In this document: one piece after another, positions 26,698 to 35,431 of the stretch
Layout: every line of letters begins with the position of its first letter
Position numbering within the stretch: the first letter of the stretch is position 1
DNA from: CBFHWY01 sp965659675
GTDB lineage: Bacteria; Bacteroidota; Bacteroidia; Flavobacteriales_G; Salibacteraceae
NCBI GenBank assembly: GCA_965659675.1
Contig: CBFHWY010000014.1
Location: 1 to 42,826, forward strand
Direction: 5' to 3'
DNA length: 42,826 nucleotides
The notes under the pieces: model-generated
Databases searched by the model: none
What the model was told of the DNA's origin: nothing
The model's input: only the letters and a program-made list of their open reading frames with translations
Program-made: the position numbers and the translations under genes

Positions 26698-27090
26698 GGG
26701 GCCGACCGGTTTCGACAGCAAGATGAAGGTCTCTGTAAGCAAGTCGGGCGTGGAGTGCAGCTCGTTAAAAAAGTGCTTCAAGCTATAACTGGCGAAAATA
26801 ACTACGCTCTCGCAGCTTAATCACAACTCAGTTGGATTAGCCTAATTCCTTCATAAGATGGAGGAACGAGACGTCTCAGGATCTGGGTTGGTCACTTCCA
26901 GGTTCACTTGAGGCGCAGACAAAGTGATCTAGTGCTTTTAGCATCTCGATAGAAGTGCGAAGCTTTAGAGAATAAGCATCAGTATTGGTTGTTTCCTGCC
27001 GGTCTGATGTCGAAAATGAATAGGAAACTAAACTTGTAGAAAGCTTTGGTTTTCCTTGTTTGGACGAGGGTTCGAATCCCTCCGGCTCCA
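26698..27090 (+). ncRNA. ssrA: transfer-messenger RNA (tmRNA)
   Basis: tmRNA rescues stalled ribosomes and tags the nascent protein. The 5' end GGGGCCGACCGGTTTCGACAG and the 3' end with the T-arm GAGGGTTCGAATCCCTC and the acceptor strand CGGCTCC form the tRNA-like domain. The acceptor stem pairs with one G-U. The tag reading frame at 26791-26820 encodes GENNYALAA followed by TAA. CCA is not encoded: the acceptor strand is followed by ACAG. The RNA is single-piece, not permuted, and is followed by a strong terminator. Confidence 0.97.
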
Positions 27091-27100
27091 CAGAAACAGA

Positions 27101-27130
27101 GCCCCTTCCACCAAATGGAAGGGGCTTTTT
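27101..27130 (+). terminator. rho-independent terminator of ssrA
   Basis: Arms GCCCCTTCCA (27101-27110) and TGGAAGGGGC (27116-27125) with a CCAAA loop are followed by five T. Confidence 0.93.
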
Positions 27131-27223
27131 CGTTTTAGGTGGGCAGAAAGCTTGCTATCTTGCCAACCAAAAACGAATGCCTTTATTGCAGAGCAATAGG
27201 GCTCTGTTTCTATGAGCCCCCAC

Positions 27224-27365
27224 TATCACGCCCGAGCGCAGGGAGGGCGTAATCCCTCCACACTCACACTCACACTCACACTCCAACTCACACGGAGAAT
27301 TCCCTCTACTATCATACTCGAGCGAAGCGAGAGGATGATCCCTCCACACTCACACTCCAATTCAA
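27224..27365. repeat. two-copy stem-loop repeat with CACACT tracts
   Basis: Two units, 27224-27258 and 27310-27344, have identical length (35 bases) and 26 of 35 identical positions. Each is followed by a CACTCACACT-type tract; four hexamers follow the first copy. Both can fold into a stem at unit positions 2-10 against 22-30 with an 11-base GAGCG-type loop. Two stem pairs change from C-G to T-A in a compensating way. The rest of 27131-27420 holds only an inverted repeat (27199-27211 with 27092-27104) and a hairpin at 27385-27403; I see no gene. Confidence 0.75.
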
Positions 27366-27384
27366 ACTCAGAAATCCTAGCTTC

Positions 27385-27403
27385 TGCGCGATTTAATCGC
27401 GCA
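27385..27403 (-). terminator. hairpin downstream of the ChaN-like gene
   Basis: Arms TGCGCGATT and AATCGCGCA flank a single base, and AAGCT-type ends extend the pairing. It lies 17 bases past the ChaN-like stop. There is no T-run, so terminator function is uncertain. Confidence 0.4.
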
Positions 27404-27420
27404 CAAGCTTATCTGGTTTA

Positions 27421-28269
27421 CTAATAAGTCGTCGTCATATCACTGTCCACGCAGATGATAAAATCGGCCAGAAATTTGTTCTCTTCCTTGAGCTTGCTGA
27501 TATCTTCCTGAGATACGGTGCTGATGCTGACATAATTCAGCTCAGGCTTGCTTTGCTTCAGATACCACATGATGCCCTCATATTCATTGGAGTGGTAGGC
27601 TCCGTTGTAGTGGATGAATAGATCAGCATCATTGTAATTTTTAAGGATAAAGTGAGCCATGGTAGCGTCTTTTGAAGCCTGTGCCATCACTAACTTTGGT
27701 GAACCATGATCACCCATCATAGTTAAGATGTTCTTGTAAGTCTTCAGTTCTGGATCAAATGGTATTGGTAATGGTGCGATCCACTGTTTTTCCATATCGG
27801 GAAGAGAGTCGAGCCCCTCAAAACCTTTTTTGAAGACGATGCGGGCATTTCGTCTCGGAATATTGCTTGCAATGAATTTCAGGTCATTCTCTTTAGCAAA
27901 ATCGACCAGCGGAGCGTAATCGGTTTTATAATTTGGCCAGAGTCTGGCTAATGTATCCAGCGCCTTTTGGGTGATCTCTCCTTTAAGGTATTTATCTAAA
28001 ACTTCCTGGTTATCCGCTTCCATCATTTCAGCGCCTAAGATCAAGGATCGTTTTTGGTGAAGATCGCTGGTAAGCTCATATTGAAGCCAATGGGCAATGG
28101 GGTTGTTGTGTAGTTCACCAAAAAGCAGAATGTCATTCTCGGCGACGGTCTTGAGCATTTTCTTGTAGCTCACTTTTTTTCCTTTTGCGTTGAAGATCTG
28201 ATAGGCAGACTTTTGGCTATGTGCCTGGATGGAGAAAAGGCAAATAAGAATGAATATTAATTGTTTCAT
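27421..28269 (-). CDS. ChaN-family exported protein
   Basis: A 282-residue secreted protein with signal peptide MKQLIFILICLFSIQAHSQ. The mature part matches the ChaN/TIKI-like fold: DILLFGELHNNPIAHWLQYEL, LILGAEMMEADNQEVLDKYL, FIASNIPRRNARIV, KLVMAQASKDATMAHFIL and FIHYNGAYHSN. ChaN of Campylobacter binds haem and takes part in iron acquisition. No lipobox cysteine is present, so this member is probably soluble in the periplasm or secreted. It is monocistronic, divergent from the BspA-like gene. Confidence 0.88.
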   Translation of the reverse strand: MKQLIFILICLFSIQAHSQKSAYQIFNAKGKKVSYKKMLKTVAENDILLFGELHNNPIAHWLQYELTSDLHQKRSLILGAEMMEADNQEVLDKYLKGEITQKALDTLARLWPNYKTDYAPLVDFAKENDLKFIASNIPRRNARIVFKKGFEGLDSLPDMEKQWIAPLPIPFDPELKTYKNILTMMGDHGSPKLVMAQASKDATMAHFILKNYNDADLFIHYNGAYHSNEYEGIMWYLKQSKPELNYVSISTVSQEDISKLKEENKFLADFIICVDSDMTTTY

Positions 28270-28626
28270 AGGTTTTTTTGACTCAAATTATCTCCGAAAA
28301 TTACTCAAAAGATCGAGCTCTATGAGTGTCGCTTGAATGAAGCGAACTAAAACATCTAATTCAATGAATAGCATTTAGCTGCACCTCCAGGCTTATTCAC
28401 CTTTTGATGATCTCGACTAATTAAAGGCATTTTATAGGCCGAAGCTCAAAGATTTACTTAGAATATACCTGTACCATAAGCATAGGTGCCGCACACAGCC
28501 CTGGTTGTTCTATTCTTTTCATGATCGATATCATAGTTTATCACCCTCATTTAAATGAACTTCGGAGTATGGCGTCTCCAGACAAAGAAGAAGGCTAGAT
28601 GTATAAACAAACCAAATACTGAAAAC
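28270..28626. other. intergenic region between ChaN-like and BspA-like genes
   Basis: These 357 bases carry no supported gene. They hold the divergent promoters in principle, but I see no clear -33/-7 pair. A small hairpin (TCGCTT / AAGCGA, 28329-28345) is the only structure noted. An in-frame start at 28555 exists but precedes a poor N-terminus. Confidence 0.5.
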
Positions 28627-30675
28627 ATGAAAAATCGATTACTCTTATTAATACTTGCAGGCTTTCTCACATTGATGGCCAATGCTCAATATACGCTGAG
28701 CCCCAATGATGTGGTCTTTGATACGCTCACAGGTAGCATTACCGCGTATACACTAGATTCTACAGACATTGTCATTCCCGATTCATTAATGGTCAATGGA
28801 ACTCAGTGGGCAGTTCTTAAAATAGGATCAAATGCGTTTATGGGAAAGAGTTTAAAAAATGTGCGTTTTCCATCAGTCTTGCAGTCTATAGGAAATGATG
28901 CTTTTTCTTTCAATCAGATCGATACCCTTAGGATTCCAGATGGCGTAACGGAAATACGTAGCAGTGCCTTTCGTTTATGTGGCATCGTGAGCGTGAAGCT
29001 GCCCAGTAAACTCAGCTATTTGGGGGGATCTTCATTCAGGCTTAACCAAATCAGCAGCATTGAGTTCCCCGATAGTTTAAAGCATATCCGCTACCATACA
29101 TTTTATGGAAACAAGATCTCAAACCTGGTGATTCCTGAAGGGGTGGAGCAGATCGACAACTTTGCTTTTTTTGGGAATAAGATCAGCAATTTGACCATTG
29201 CCCGGAGCGTTAACAAGATTGAGGGAGGCGCCTTTAATTCAAATCGCATTGATAGCCTAAATGGCATTCCATCTGATGGGATTATTTATGCCCGAAAAGC
29301 AGATGGAAGTGATGATAGCACCACCATCGTTTCCTATGGTGGGCCATCGAAAAACATAAACTTCATTCCAGCACATGTTAAGGTTATTGGATACAGTGCC
29401 TTTGAAAAAGATAGCTTGACCAGCGTCAATATTCCAGGTACGGTTGACTTAATACAGAGTAGTGCATTTAGCGACAATGAATTAACTAGTCTGGTACTGC
29501 CAAATTCGATCAAAACCCTGGAGCCTCATGTTTTTAGTAGCAATAAACTGACTTCAGTAGTTTTTGGTAATCAGTTAGAAGTTATTTCTGAGGGTGCTTT
29601 TTCGAGCAATGAATTGAGCGATGTTCGGCTCCCAAATAGTGTAGAATATATAGGGTCATCTGCCTTCGTTTTCAATAATCTCACAAACCTTACTTTGTCT
29701 AGTAGCCTCACAGAAATAGGGGAGATGGCTTTTTGGAACAACTCTCTAACAAATGTGAGTATTCCAAATAAGGTGCAATTGATTGGTGAATATGCCTTTG
29801 CAGACAATTCTTTGACCAGTATTGCTTTGCCAACGGATGTCCAAAAAGAAGGACACAAATTCATCGAGTGGAAGGATAGCGACAGCAATGTGGTCACTTC
29901 TATATCAGATTTTAGCAAGGCATACATTGGGCAGTTTGCTATAAACGGTTTTGTGGTTTCTGGGATAGTAAATAGTCATGGCCATCAAGACATAAGCATA
30001 AGAGTGACTGGGGAAATTCAGAGAAATGTGGAGGTCGACTTTTTCGATGGAAGCTTCAGCTTTGCCGTAGATTCAGGTCGAAATATCTTCGTCTCTCCCA
30101 CTCATCCTACGAGAAACTTTAAACCTTATGGAGTTTCGTTGATAAACATTCAGTCGGATACGAGCCTTAGCTTCTATGCCCAATACGAACTTTCAGGAAG
30201 TATTTTTGGGGCAAATGACGTCACAGTTTCACTTTTAGGAGATAGTACTGATAGCCAGAATGTCAGTTCCGATAGTGGTTCTTTTAGTTTTGAGGTCAAC
30301 TATATGCAGCAAGTGATCATAAGACCGACAAAGCCAGGAAAATCTTTCAGTCCTTCGGAGTACAACCTGGGAACGATCAGTAGCGATAGAGATGATCTTG
30401 ATTTCATAGCTGGTCCTATTAGCTCCCTGAAGGAAAAAGCGCCAACCGAAGTAAGGATCTACCCAAACCCAGTCAATGCCAAGTTGACTGTAGAAGGCGA
30501 AGAACTCCAAAGGGTCGAAGTGCTCACACTCAATGGGGTGCTCATAGCTTCCAAAGAATTCCTTGACACCTCCAGCGTGAATATTGACCTGACCGATAAA
30601 GATCAGGGGATCTTGCTCCTTAAACTGACAGACAAGAACGGGCTTGTTTCTTATGAAAGATTGGTGAAGAATTGA
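28627..30675 (+). CDS. BspA-type leucine-rich-repeat protein with T9SS sorting domain
   Basis: A 682-residue surface or secreted protein with signal peptide MKNRLLLLILAGFLTLMANAQ. About 14 LRR_5 (BspA) repeats of 23 residues cover roughly residues 50-395, of the form IPDGVTEIRSSAFRLCGIVSVKLPSKL. Two weakly conserved beta modules follow, and a type A T9SS C-terminal domain (EVRIYPNPVNAKLTVEG ... GILLLKLTDKNGLVSYERLVKN) begins near residue 600. BspA repeats often mediate binding to host or matrix proteins. The ATG at 28627 is preferred, because it opens a clean signal peptide. Confidence 0.93.
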   Translation: MKNRLLLLILAGFLTLMANAQYTLSPNDVVFDTLTGSITAYTLDSTDIVIPDSLMVNGTQWAVLKIGSNAFMGKSLKNVRFPSVLQSIGNDAFSFNQIDTLRIPDGVTEIRSSAFRLCGIVSVKLPSKLSYLGGSSFRLNQISSIEFPDSLKHIRYHTFYGNKISNLVIPEGVEQIDNFAFFGNKISNLTIARSVNKIEGGAFNSNRIDSLNGIPSDGIIYARKADGSDDSTTIVSYGGPSKNINFIPAHVKVIGYSAFEKDSLTSVNIPGTVDLIQSSAFSDNELTSLVLPNSIKTLEPHVFSSNKLTSVVFGNQLEVISEGAFSSNELSDVRLPNSVEYIGSSAFVFNNLTNLTLSSSLTEIGEMAFWNNSLTNVSIPNKVQLIGEYAFADNSLTSIALPTDVQKEGHKFIEWKDSDSNVVTSISDFSKAYIGQFAINGFVVSGIVNSHGHQDISIRVTGEIQRNVEVDFFDGSFSFAVDSGRNIFVSPTHPTRNFKPYGVSLINIQSDTSLSFYAQYELSGSIFGANDVTVSLLGDSTDSQNVSSDSGSFSFEVNYMQQVIIRPTKPGKSFSPSEYNLGTISSDRDDLDFIAGPISSLKEKAPTEVRIYPNPVNAKLTVEGEELQRVEVLTLNGVLIASKEFLDTSSVNIDLTDKDQGILLLKLTDKNGLVSYERLVKN

Positions 30676-30715
30676 TGGAAAAGCTACAATACTTACTCAA
30701 CAGCCAGCTACATAA

Positions 30716-31168
30716 ATGATACGAGCAGTTTGTTTCACATCCCTTCTAGTGCTTTTGTTCTCATGCAAAAAAGACAAGCTGGAAGGAGATGCAGCTATGC
30801 TTCTGGGAAAATGGAATTGGACAAGTTCAACACTTGTATCTAATTATTGTGATCCCGATTCAAGCTGGATTAGAAAAATTGATTCAGAATCAAATGAAGC
30901 CTCAAACTATTCACTTGAATTCCTTGAAAAGGGCAAGGTCATATTCAGACATAATGGGGGAAAGGTCTGGAATAACCGGCTTGTTTTTGAATCTATCGAA
31001 GCGCTGAATGATTCTCTTTACACTCATAAGTTTATCATTCACCTGAATAATCGTTCAGATGAACCTATGATCATTTGGCTTGGTCAGGATCATTTGATGA
31101 TGCATGACTATCCCAAGGATACCGACCAGGAATGTGAAGAGATGTTTAATCACTTTGTAAGAGCATGA
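30716..31168 (+). CDS. small lipoprotein (lipocalin-like)
   Basis: A 150-residue protein with a lipoprotein signal and lipobox LLFSC (Cys17) followed by KKDK. The mature chain begins MLLGKWNWTSS, and later has FLEKGKVIFRHNGGKVW, a pattern seen in small lipocalin-like lipoproteins of Bacteroidota. It lies 40 bases after the BspA-like gene and may be co-transcribed. The function is unknown. Confidence 0.75.
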   Translation: MIRAVCFTSLLVLLFSCKKDKLEGDAAMLLGKWNWTSSTLVSNYCDPDSSWIRKIDSESNEASNYSLEFLEKGKVIFRHNGGKVWNNRLVFESIEALNDSLYTHKFIIHLNNRSDEPMIIWLGQDHLMMHDYPKDTDQECEEMFNHFVRA

Positions 31169-31237
31169 CCTTAGGTGTCAGCACTAACCATAGGCTCAAG
31201 CATGACCAAAGTCACACTATTAAGCTCATAATTTATT

Positions 31238-31245
31238 TACATTTG
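31238..31245 (+). promoter_or_regulatory. putative -7 element of the Cys-rich gene
   Basis: TACATTTG matches TAnnTTTG and ends 5 bases before the ATG, which suggests a very short or absent leader. It is identical to the -7 element at 17522-17529. Confidence 0.5.
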
Positions 31246-31250
31246 AATCA

Positions 31251-31628
31251 ATGCGTTGGATAGCAGTCATATTATTAAGCTTGAGTTTTGGCATCACGCT
31301 GCAAAACACCTGGGTTTCGGTGGACTTCTTGAGTAATCAGGACTATATCGTTGAAGAGCTTTGTGAAAATAAAGACAAGCCCGAGATGAATTGTGAAGGT
31401 AGATGTTACCTCAAGAAGCGTATGACTTTACTTCTGGATAAAGTAAAAGGTCTGAGTCCGGAAGAAACAAGCCCAACAAACATGGCTTTTATGTTCTACT
31501 TTGTGGAGGACATAAATTCAACGGATGCTAAGGCCGATCCTGAGGTCAGTTGTGGAGCTTGCCGCACTGTTGATCAGCTGCATGATGCGCATATTGAACT
31601 GGCTACTCCGCCTCCGAGGTTTATGTGA
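31251..31628 (+). CDS. small Cys-rich exported protein, probable metal handling
   Basis: A 125-residue protein with one N-terminal hydrophobic segment (WIAVILLSLSFGITL) and five cysteines in two groups: C38, C48 and C52 in LCENKDKPEMNCEGRCYLKK, and C101 and C104 in SCGACRT. The first cluster is a recurrent Bacteroidota family motif of unknown function; I believe it is often found next to copper- or iron-related genes. It lies 58 bases before a FixH/YtkA-like lipoprotein gene, which supports a metal-related role. No enzyme motif is seen. Confidence 0.7.
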   Translation: MRWIAVILLSLSFGITLQNTWVSVDFLSNQDYIVEELCENKDKPEMNCEGRCYLKKRMTLLLDKVKGLSPEETSPTNMAFMFYFVEDINSTDAKADPEVSCGACRTVDQLHDAHIELATPPPRFM

Positions 31629-31686
31629 AAACTACTCCTAACCTTAATTCAATATTCACATAAATAAACCTTGAAAGAACACAAAA

Positions 31687-32604
31687 ATGAAAACACTTAT
31701 TAATAAAATAGGAATGTTAAGCCTGCTTGTTGCAGTAGGTTTAATAGGAGTTAGCAGCTTAAGCTCCTGTAAAAAAGAAGGCTGTACAGATCCAAAAGCC
31801 ACCAACTTTGATGAAAAAGCAAAGAAGGATGATGGTACTTGCGATTATGATACCGTCGTGATCGTTACACCAACACTGGATGGTTTAACTAAGGTAGCAG
31901 ACCTTGAGCTCGATGATGCAGATGCAGATGTTGCGCTATACGCGAGTGGTGAGCTGGTTACTGGTTACAATACTTTGTATCTCGCAGCCACCGACCCTGT
32001 AACAGGAGGAGTACTTGAGAATGTAAGCTTTGAAGTCACACCCATGATGGATATGGATGCCGGACATTCACACACTACACCAGTAATGAATGATATGTTG
32101 GCTTCCGCAGACGATAAGGGTCTGTATAAGATCAGTGTATTCTTTGTGATGTCATCCATGGGAGGTCAATGGCGTCTTGAAATTGATCTCGATAACAAGG
32201 ATGCCTCCAAGCAAGCGAGTGCAAGTCTGAACATCGAAGTAAAAGAACCAAGTGATCGCATCAGTGGAAACTTCATGGCGATGGATGACAGCACGAATCT
32301 TTTTGTCTGCTGGATGATGGATGAAGACCCAATCGTTGGAATGAACGACTTTAAATTGGCTGTCTTCAAGAGAGAAAGTATGATGAGTTTTGTTCCATTG
32401 GACGGACTTAGCATTGCCATTGAGCCTGAAATGCCTACCATGGGACATGGTTCACCAGGGAATGAGAATCCTGCGGGAATTGGAAATGGTCAGTATGAAG
32501 GTAAAGTGAACTTCACCATGACCGGCTATTGGAAGGTCAATATCGACTTTAGTCGAGGAGGTTCTGCAATTAGCAGCGATTTTTACCTTGATTACACCCT
32601 TTAA
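31687..32604 (+). CDS. FixH/YtkA-like lipoprotein with Met/His-rich site
   Basis: A 305-residue lipoprotein with lipobox SLSSC (Cys28). It continues with the Bacteroidota linker GCTDPKATNFDEKAKKDDGTCDY (broken here: GCTDPKATN, then DDGTCDY). Two YtkA/FixH-like beta domains follow. The first contains MMDMDAGHSHTTPVMNDM and SSMGGQWRLEIDL, the second MPTMGHGSPGNENPAGIGNGQYEGKV and GYWKVNIDF. The Met/His pattern resembles periplasmic copper-handling domains. It overlaps the stop of the convergent GT39 gene. Confidence 0.75.
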   Translation: MKTLINKIGMLSLLVAVGLIGVSSLSSCKKEGCTDPKATNFDEKAKKDDGTCDYDTVVIVTPTLDGLTKVADLELDDADADVALYASGELVTGYNTLYLAATDPVTGGVLENVSFEVTPMMDMDAGHSHTTPVMNDMLASADDKGLYKISVFFVMSSMGGQWRLEIDLDNKDASKQASASLNIEVKEPSDRISGNFMAMDDSTNLFVCWMMDEDPIVGMNDFKLAVFKRESMMSFVPLDGLSIAIEPEMPTMGHGSPGNENPAGIGNGQYEGKVNFTMTGYWKVNIDFSRGGSAISSDFYLDYTL

Positions 32605-34196
32605 GGAATTCGAACAAGGACCACTCGGATATCTTCGTATCCAGAATTGAAAGAATACAAGGTGTTTAATTTAAGTTCCATGGCTTTTGGCTCTGGCATG
32701 AGGTAAAATTGTCCGGGTCGAAAGTCATAGGATCTTTTTATTACCTCCTCTTTTTCTCGTTCGAAATAGAAAGCATAATTCTCTGATAGTGGTGTATAAG
32801 GCCAAACCACCAGTTCTCCTCCTTCGCTTTTCTCCAGAATATTTAATGCATGCCTTTTTTGCTGGACTCGCTCTCCCATTTCATGGTCTACACGGTAGGG
32901 GATAACCAGAAGATCAAATGCAAGCCGAAAAAGGATCAAAAGTGAGAAGGCAAATGGCAAAACCGGAATAAAGTTTCTGAGGTTCATGATGAGCAAGGAT
33001 AAAATGATCATCACGAGTATGGGGATGATAAAGGCATAAAAAGGAACGACCCGTAGATCAAAGAAAAAAGGAGCCAGGATAAGTCCTAAACTCATTAAAA
33101 CTCCCATTATGGGCCAAAAGGTCTTGTGGATGCTGGTTTGCCAGTGGAGTATGCCTTGTGTTTTTAGGACGTAAAAGGTCAAAATAAATGGCATGGGGTA
33201 AAGCATAAATAGATATCGCGGATAGTAACCAGGAGATAGCCAATAGGGGATGAGGTTCACCACAAAAATGACAAGTGTAAAATGAATGAATGGCTCAGAT
33301 TTCAGCCCTTTTAAAATGCCTTTCTTGAAAAGAAATATGAGGAAAAGGGAGCTTGGAAAGAGGTGGAATAAATTTTCAAATGGAAAAAGAATGAGCTGAG
33401 AAAGCAGGTCATAAATAGAGTGATGTAGGGGTGTTCTTTCCGTACTTTGACTGATCAGACGGTCGATGTAAAGACCCTCCTCTCCCGACAGGGAGTACAA
33501 AAAGAAGTAGGAACCTGCGATAAGCACCGCGCAGATGATACCGATCAGGTGTTGCCAGCGAAAAAGCTGTTTTAGCTCTTTTTGCACAAAAAACCAGCTT
33601 AACAAAGTGAGCGCTTGAAAAGCGATGGAGGGCAGACCTTTCATTAGAATTCCCAGGGACATCAATACGTAGGAGACCAGAAATAATTTTAGCCAGGAGC
33701 GACTTTTATAGAAGAAATAGATCGCGTAGATCTGAGCAAAAGTGATCAGGGAGAAGAATAGGTCGATATGTCCGAGCATGGAATCCCTCGTTAGTAAACG
33801 ACCACTGAGCATAAAGGCAAGTGCCGCATACAGGGCAAATGTTTTTCCCAGAGATTGCCGTGCGAAGGCATAGATCAAGTAAGTCAAACCAAAAAGCGAG
33901 AGCACCGAAGGCAGCCTGAAAACAAATTCAGAATACCCAAAAAGCCACATGAATGCGCTCAGGATCCAGTTATAAAGCGGAGTCTTGTAATAGTAAGCTT
34001 CTCCCCATAAAGTGGGTTGAAGATAATCTCCGCTCAAGATCATTTCCATGCTTACCGTGGCTCGAATACCCTCATCGGCATAAAGTGGCATGTGTCCGAG
34101 CATGAGCAGATGAACCACAACAGCCGAAACCAGCAATATGAGTGCATGTAGCTTTTGATTTGATTCACAGTCTACAGATTTAAGGCCCTTGAGCAT
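32601..34196 (-). CDS. GT39/ArnT-like membrane glycosyltransferase
   Basis: A 531-residue polytopic membrane protein with about 11-12 helices, typical of the ArnT/PMT glycosyltransferase family that uses a polyprenyl-phosphate sugar donor. The first periplasmic loop contains PLYADEGIRATVSMEMILSGDYLQPTLWG followed by YKTPLYNWILSAFMW, matching the family's catalytic Asp-Glu loop. LLTRDSMLGHIDLFF is also family-like. The acceptor, lipid A, protein or glycan, cannot be told. It is convergent with the YtkA-like gene, the two stops overlapping by 3 bases. Confidence 0.88.
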   Translation of the reverse strand: MLKGLKSVDCESNQKLHALILLVSAVVVHLLMLGHMPLYADEGIRATVSMEMILSGDYLQPTLWGEAYYYKTPLYNWILSAFMWLFGYSEFVFRLPSVLSLFGLTYLIYAFARQSLGKTFALYAALAFMLSGRLLTRDSMLGHIDLFFSLITFAQIYAIYFFYKSRSWLKLFLVSYVLMSLGILMKGLPSIAFQALTLLSWFFVQKELKQLFRWQHLIGIICAVLIAGSYFFLYSLSGEEGLYIDRLISQSTERTPLHHSIYDLLSQLILFPFENLFHLFPSSLFLIFLFKKGILKGLKSEPFIHFTLVIFVVNLIPYWLSPGYYPRYLFMLYPMPFILTFYVLKTQGILHWQTSIHKTFWPIMGVLMSLGLILAPFFFDLRVVPFYAFIIPILVMIILSLLIMNLRNFIPVLPFAFSLLILFRLAFDLLVIPYRVDHEMGERVQQKRHALNILEKSEGGELVVWPYTPLSENYAFYFEREKEEVIKRSYDFRPGQFYLMPEPKAMELKLNTLYSFNSGYEDIRVVLVRIP

Positions 34197-34371
34197 CAGA
34201 ACAAAACTACGCTTCGGATCAGAAGTAACAATAGCACATTTTAATTGCCTCTCATCACGAATCGCTTAAGAATATTTTTACGATAAAGCAACCTGGGTAA
34301 TATTCGCTTGTCTCAAAGATAACTTGCAATAAATAAAGGAGATAAGTTGAAGTGCTAATCTTGTTTACAAT

Positions 34372-34605
34372 TTGACAGAAGTGCTTCAATCCAGTATCGA
34401 ACATACACACAACTACCGGCAACCCAAGCCGTCTTCTATCCATTGGAAGGAACACCTGGAGGCGTTTTTCGATAAAATCTATATCGCTCAACTAAGAGCG
34501 CAGTTCTACGGACGCTCTGCATTTACCGACCTGGTGCAGATGATCTTCCACCGGAACGAGCATCGAAAACCCTTATTCCGCGAAAATGAAACGAAGAAAA
34601 GTTGA
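34372..34605 (+). CDS. small hypothetical protein overlapping the LpxH-like gene
   Basis: An open frame of 77 residues with TTG (34372) or GTG (34378) as start. The codon use looks coding, and the composition is rich in His, Arg and aromatic residues (HWKEHLEAFFDKIYIAQLRAQF). It ends 20 bases inside the LpxH-like gene, which would allow translational coupling. No ATG and no homologue are recognised. It could also be a chance ORF. Confidence 0.4.
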   Translation: MTEVLQSSIEHTHNYRQPKPSSIHWKEHLEAFFDKIYIAQLRAQFYGRSAFTDLVQMIFHRNEHRKPLFRENETKKS

Positions 34606-35431
34606 CCTGTTGGTCTTGTCAGATATCCATTTAGGAACCTATGGATGTCACGCCAAAGAATTAGTGAAATATCTCAAAAGTGTGGAGCCTGAAACCCTCA
34701 TCCTCAATGGCGATATCATTGATATGTGGCAGTTCAGAAAGAAGTATTGGCCCGATTCTCACACCAAGGTGATCAAGCAGATCATCGGATATATGAGCCG
34801 TGGTACGCAGATCCATTACGTTACTGGAAATCACGATGAGATGCTGCGAAAATTTGTTGGTCTGGAGTTGGGTAACTTCAGGATTGTGAACAAGGTCAAA
34901 CTCCTGATCGATGGCAAAAGTGCCTGGGTTTTTCATGGAGACGTATTCGATGTGGTCATGCAGCACTCCAAATGGCTTGCTAAACTCGGGGCAATTGGCT
35001 ACGATACGCTGATCCTGATCAATCGATTTGTGAACTATCTCGCTGAGAAGACGGGAAGAGGACGAATCTCGCTTTCGAAGCGGATTAAGAACAGTGTGAA
35101 GTCAGCAGTAAAGTTCATCAACAACTTTGAGGAGACTGCTGCTGAGATCGCAGTGAAGAACAACTTCGATTACGTGATCTGCGGACATATTCACCAACCA
35201 GAAATGCGTGAGATCAGGACTGAAGAAGGAAAAGTGCAGTACCTCAACTCCGGAGACTGGATCGAGAACCTCACCTCACTCGAATACCATGAAGGAGAGT
35301 GGAAGATCTTTCGCTTCAATGAAGACTATGAAGATCATGACTATGATGACGACTCAAAACCAGAGGATGATATGAAGGTGAAAGAGTTGTTCAATGTTAT
35401 GCTAAGTGAATTTAAACTCAGTGTGGCATGA
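34586..35431 (+). CDS. LpxH-like UDP-2,3-diacylglucosamine diphosphatase family metallophosphoesterase
   Basis: A 281-residue calcineurin-type metallophosphoesterase of the kind annotated as UDP-2,3-diacylglucosamine hydrolase (lipid A synthesis). Its metal motifs are complete: SDIHLG near residue 11, GDIIDMW near 43, GNHDE near 82, FHGDVFD near 112 and CGHIHQPE near 197. It has an acidic C-terminal tail (NEDYEDHDYDDDSKPEDD). The stop overlaps the glycosyltransferase start (ATGA). Whether it is the true LpxH or a paralogue acting on another lipid is open. Confidence 0.88.
   Translation: MKRRKVDLLVLSDIHLGTYGCHAKELVKYLKSVEPETLILNGDIIDMWQFRKKYWPDSHTKVIKQIIGYMSRGTQIHYVTGNHDEMLRKFVGLELGNFRIVNKVKLLIDGKSAWVFHGDVFDVVMQHSKWLAKLGAIGYDTLILINRFVNYLAEKTGRGRISLSKRIKNSVKSAVKFINNFEETAAEIAVKNNFDYVICGHIHQPEMREIRTEEGKVQYLNSGDWIENLTSLEYHEGEWKIFRFNEDYEDHDYDDDSKPEDDMKVKELFNVMLSEFKLSVA

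Noticed and set aside
26876..27091. Minus-strand ORF with a plausible protein start
   Set aside because: It lies within ssrA and is antisense to its tRNA-like domain; structure and tag explain the sequence.
27060..27420. Integration (att) site of a genomic island at the ssrA 3' end
   Set aside because: ssrA is a usual island target, but I found no second copy of the T-arm/acceptor end in the window and no integrase. The AATCCCTCC matches in the repeats are too short.
27155..27424. ORFs on both strands with Cys-Glu or Thr-Leu dipeptide runs
   Set aside because: They are translations of the CACACT tract, not proteins.
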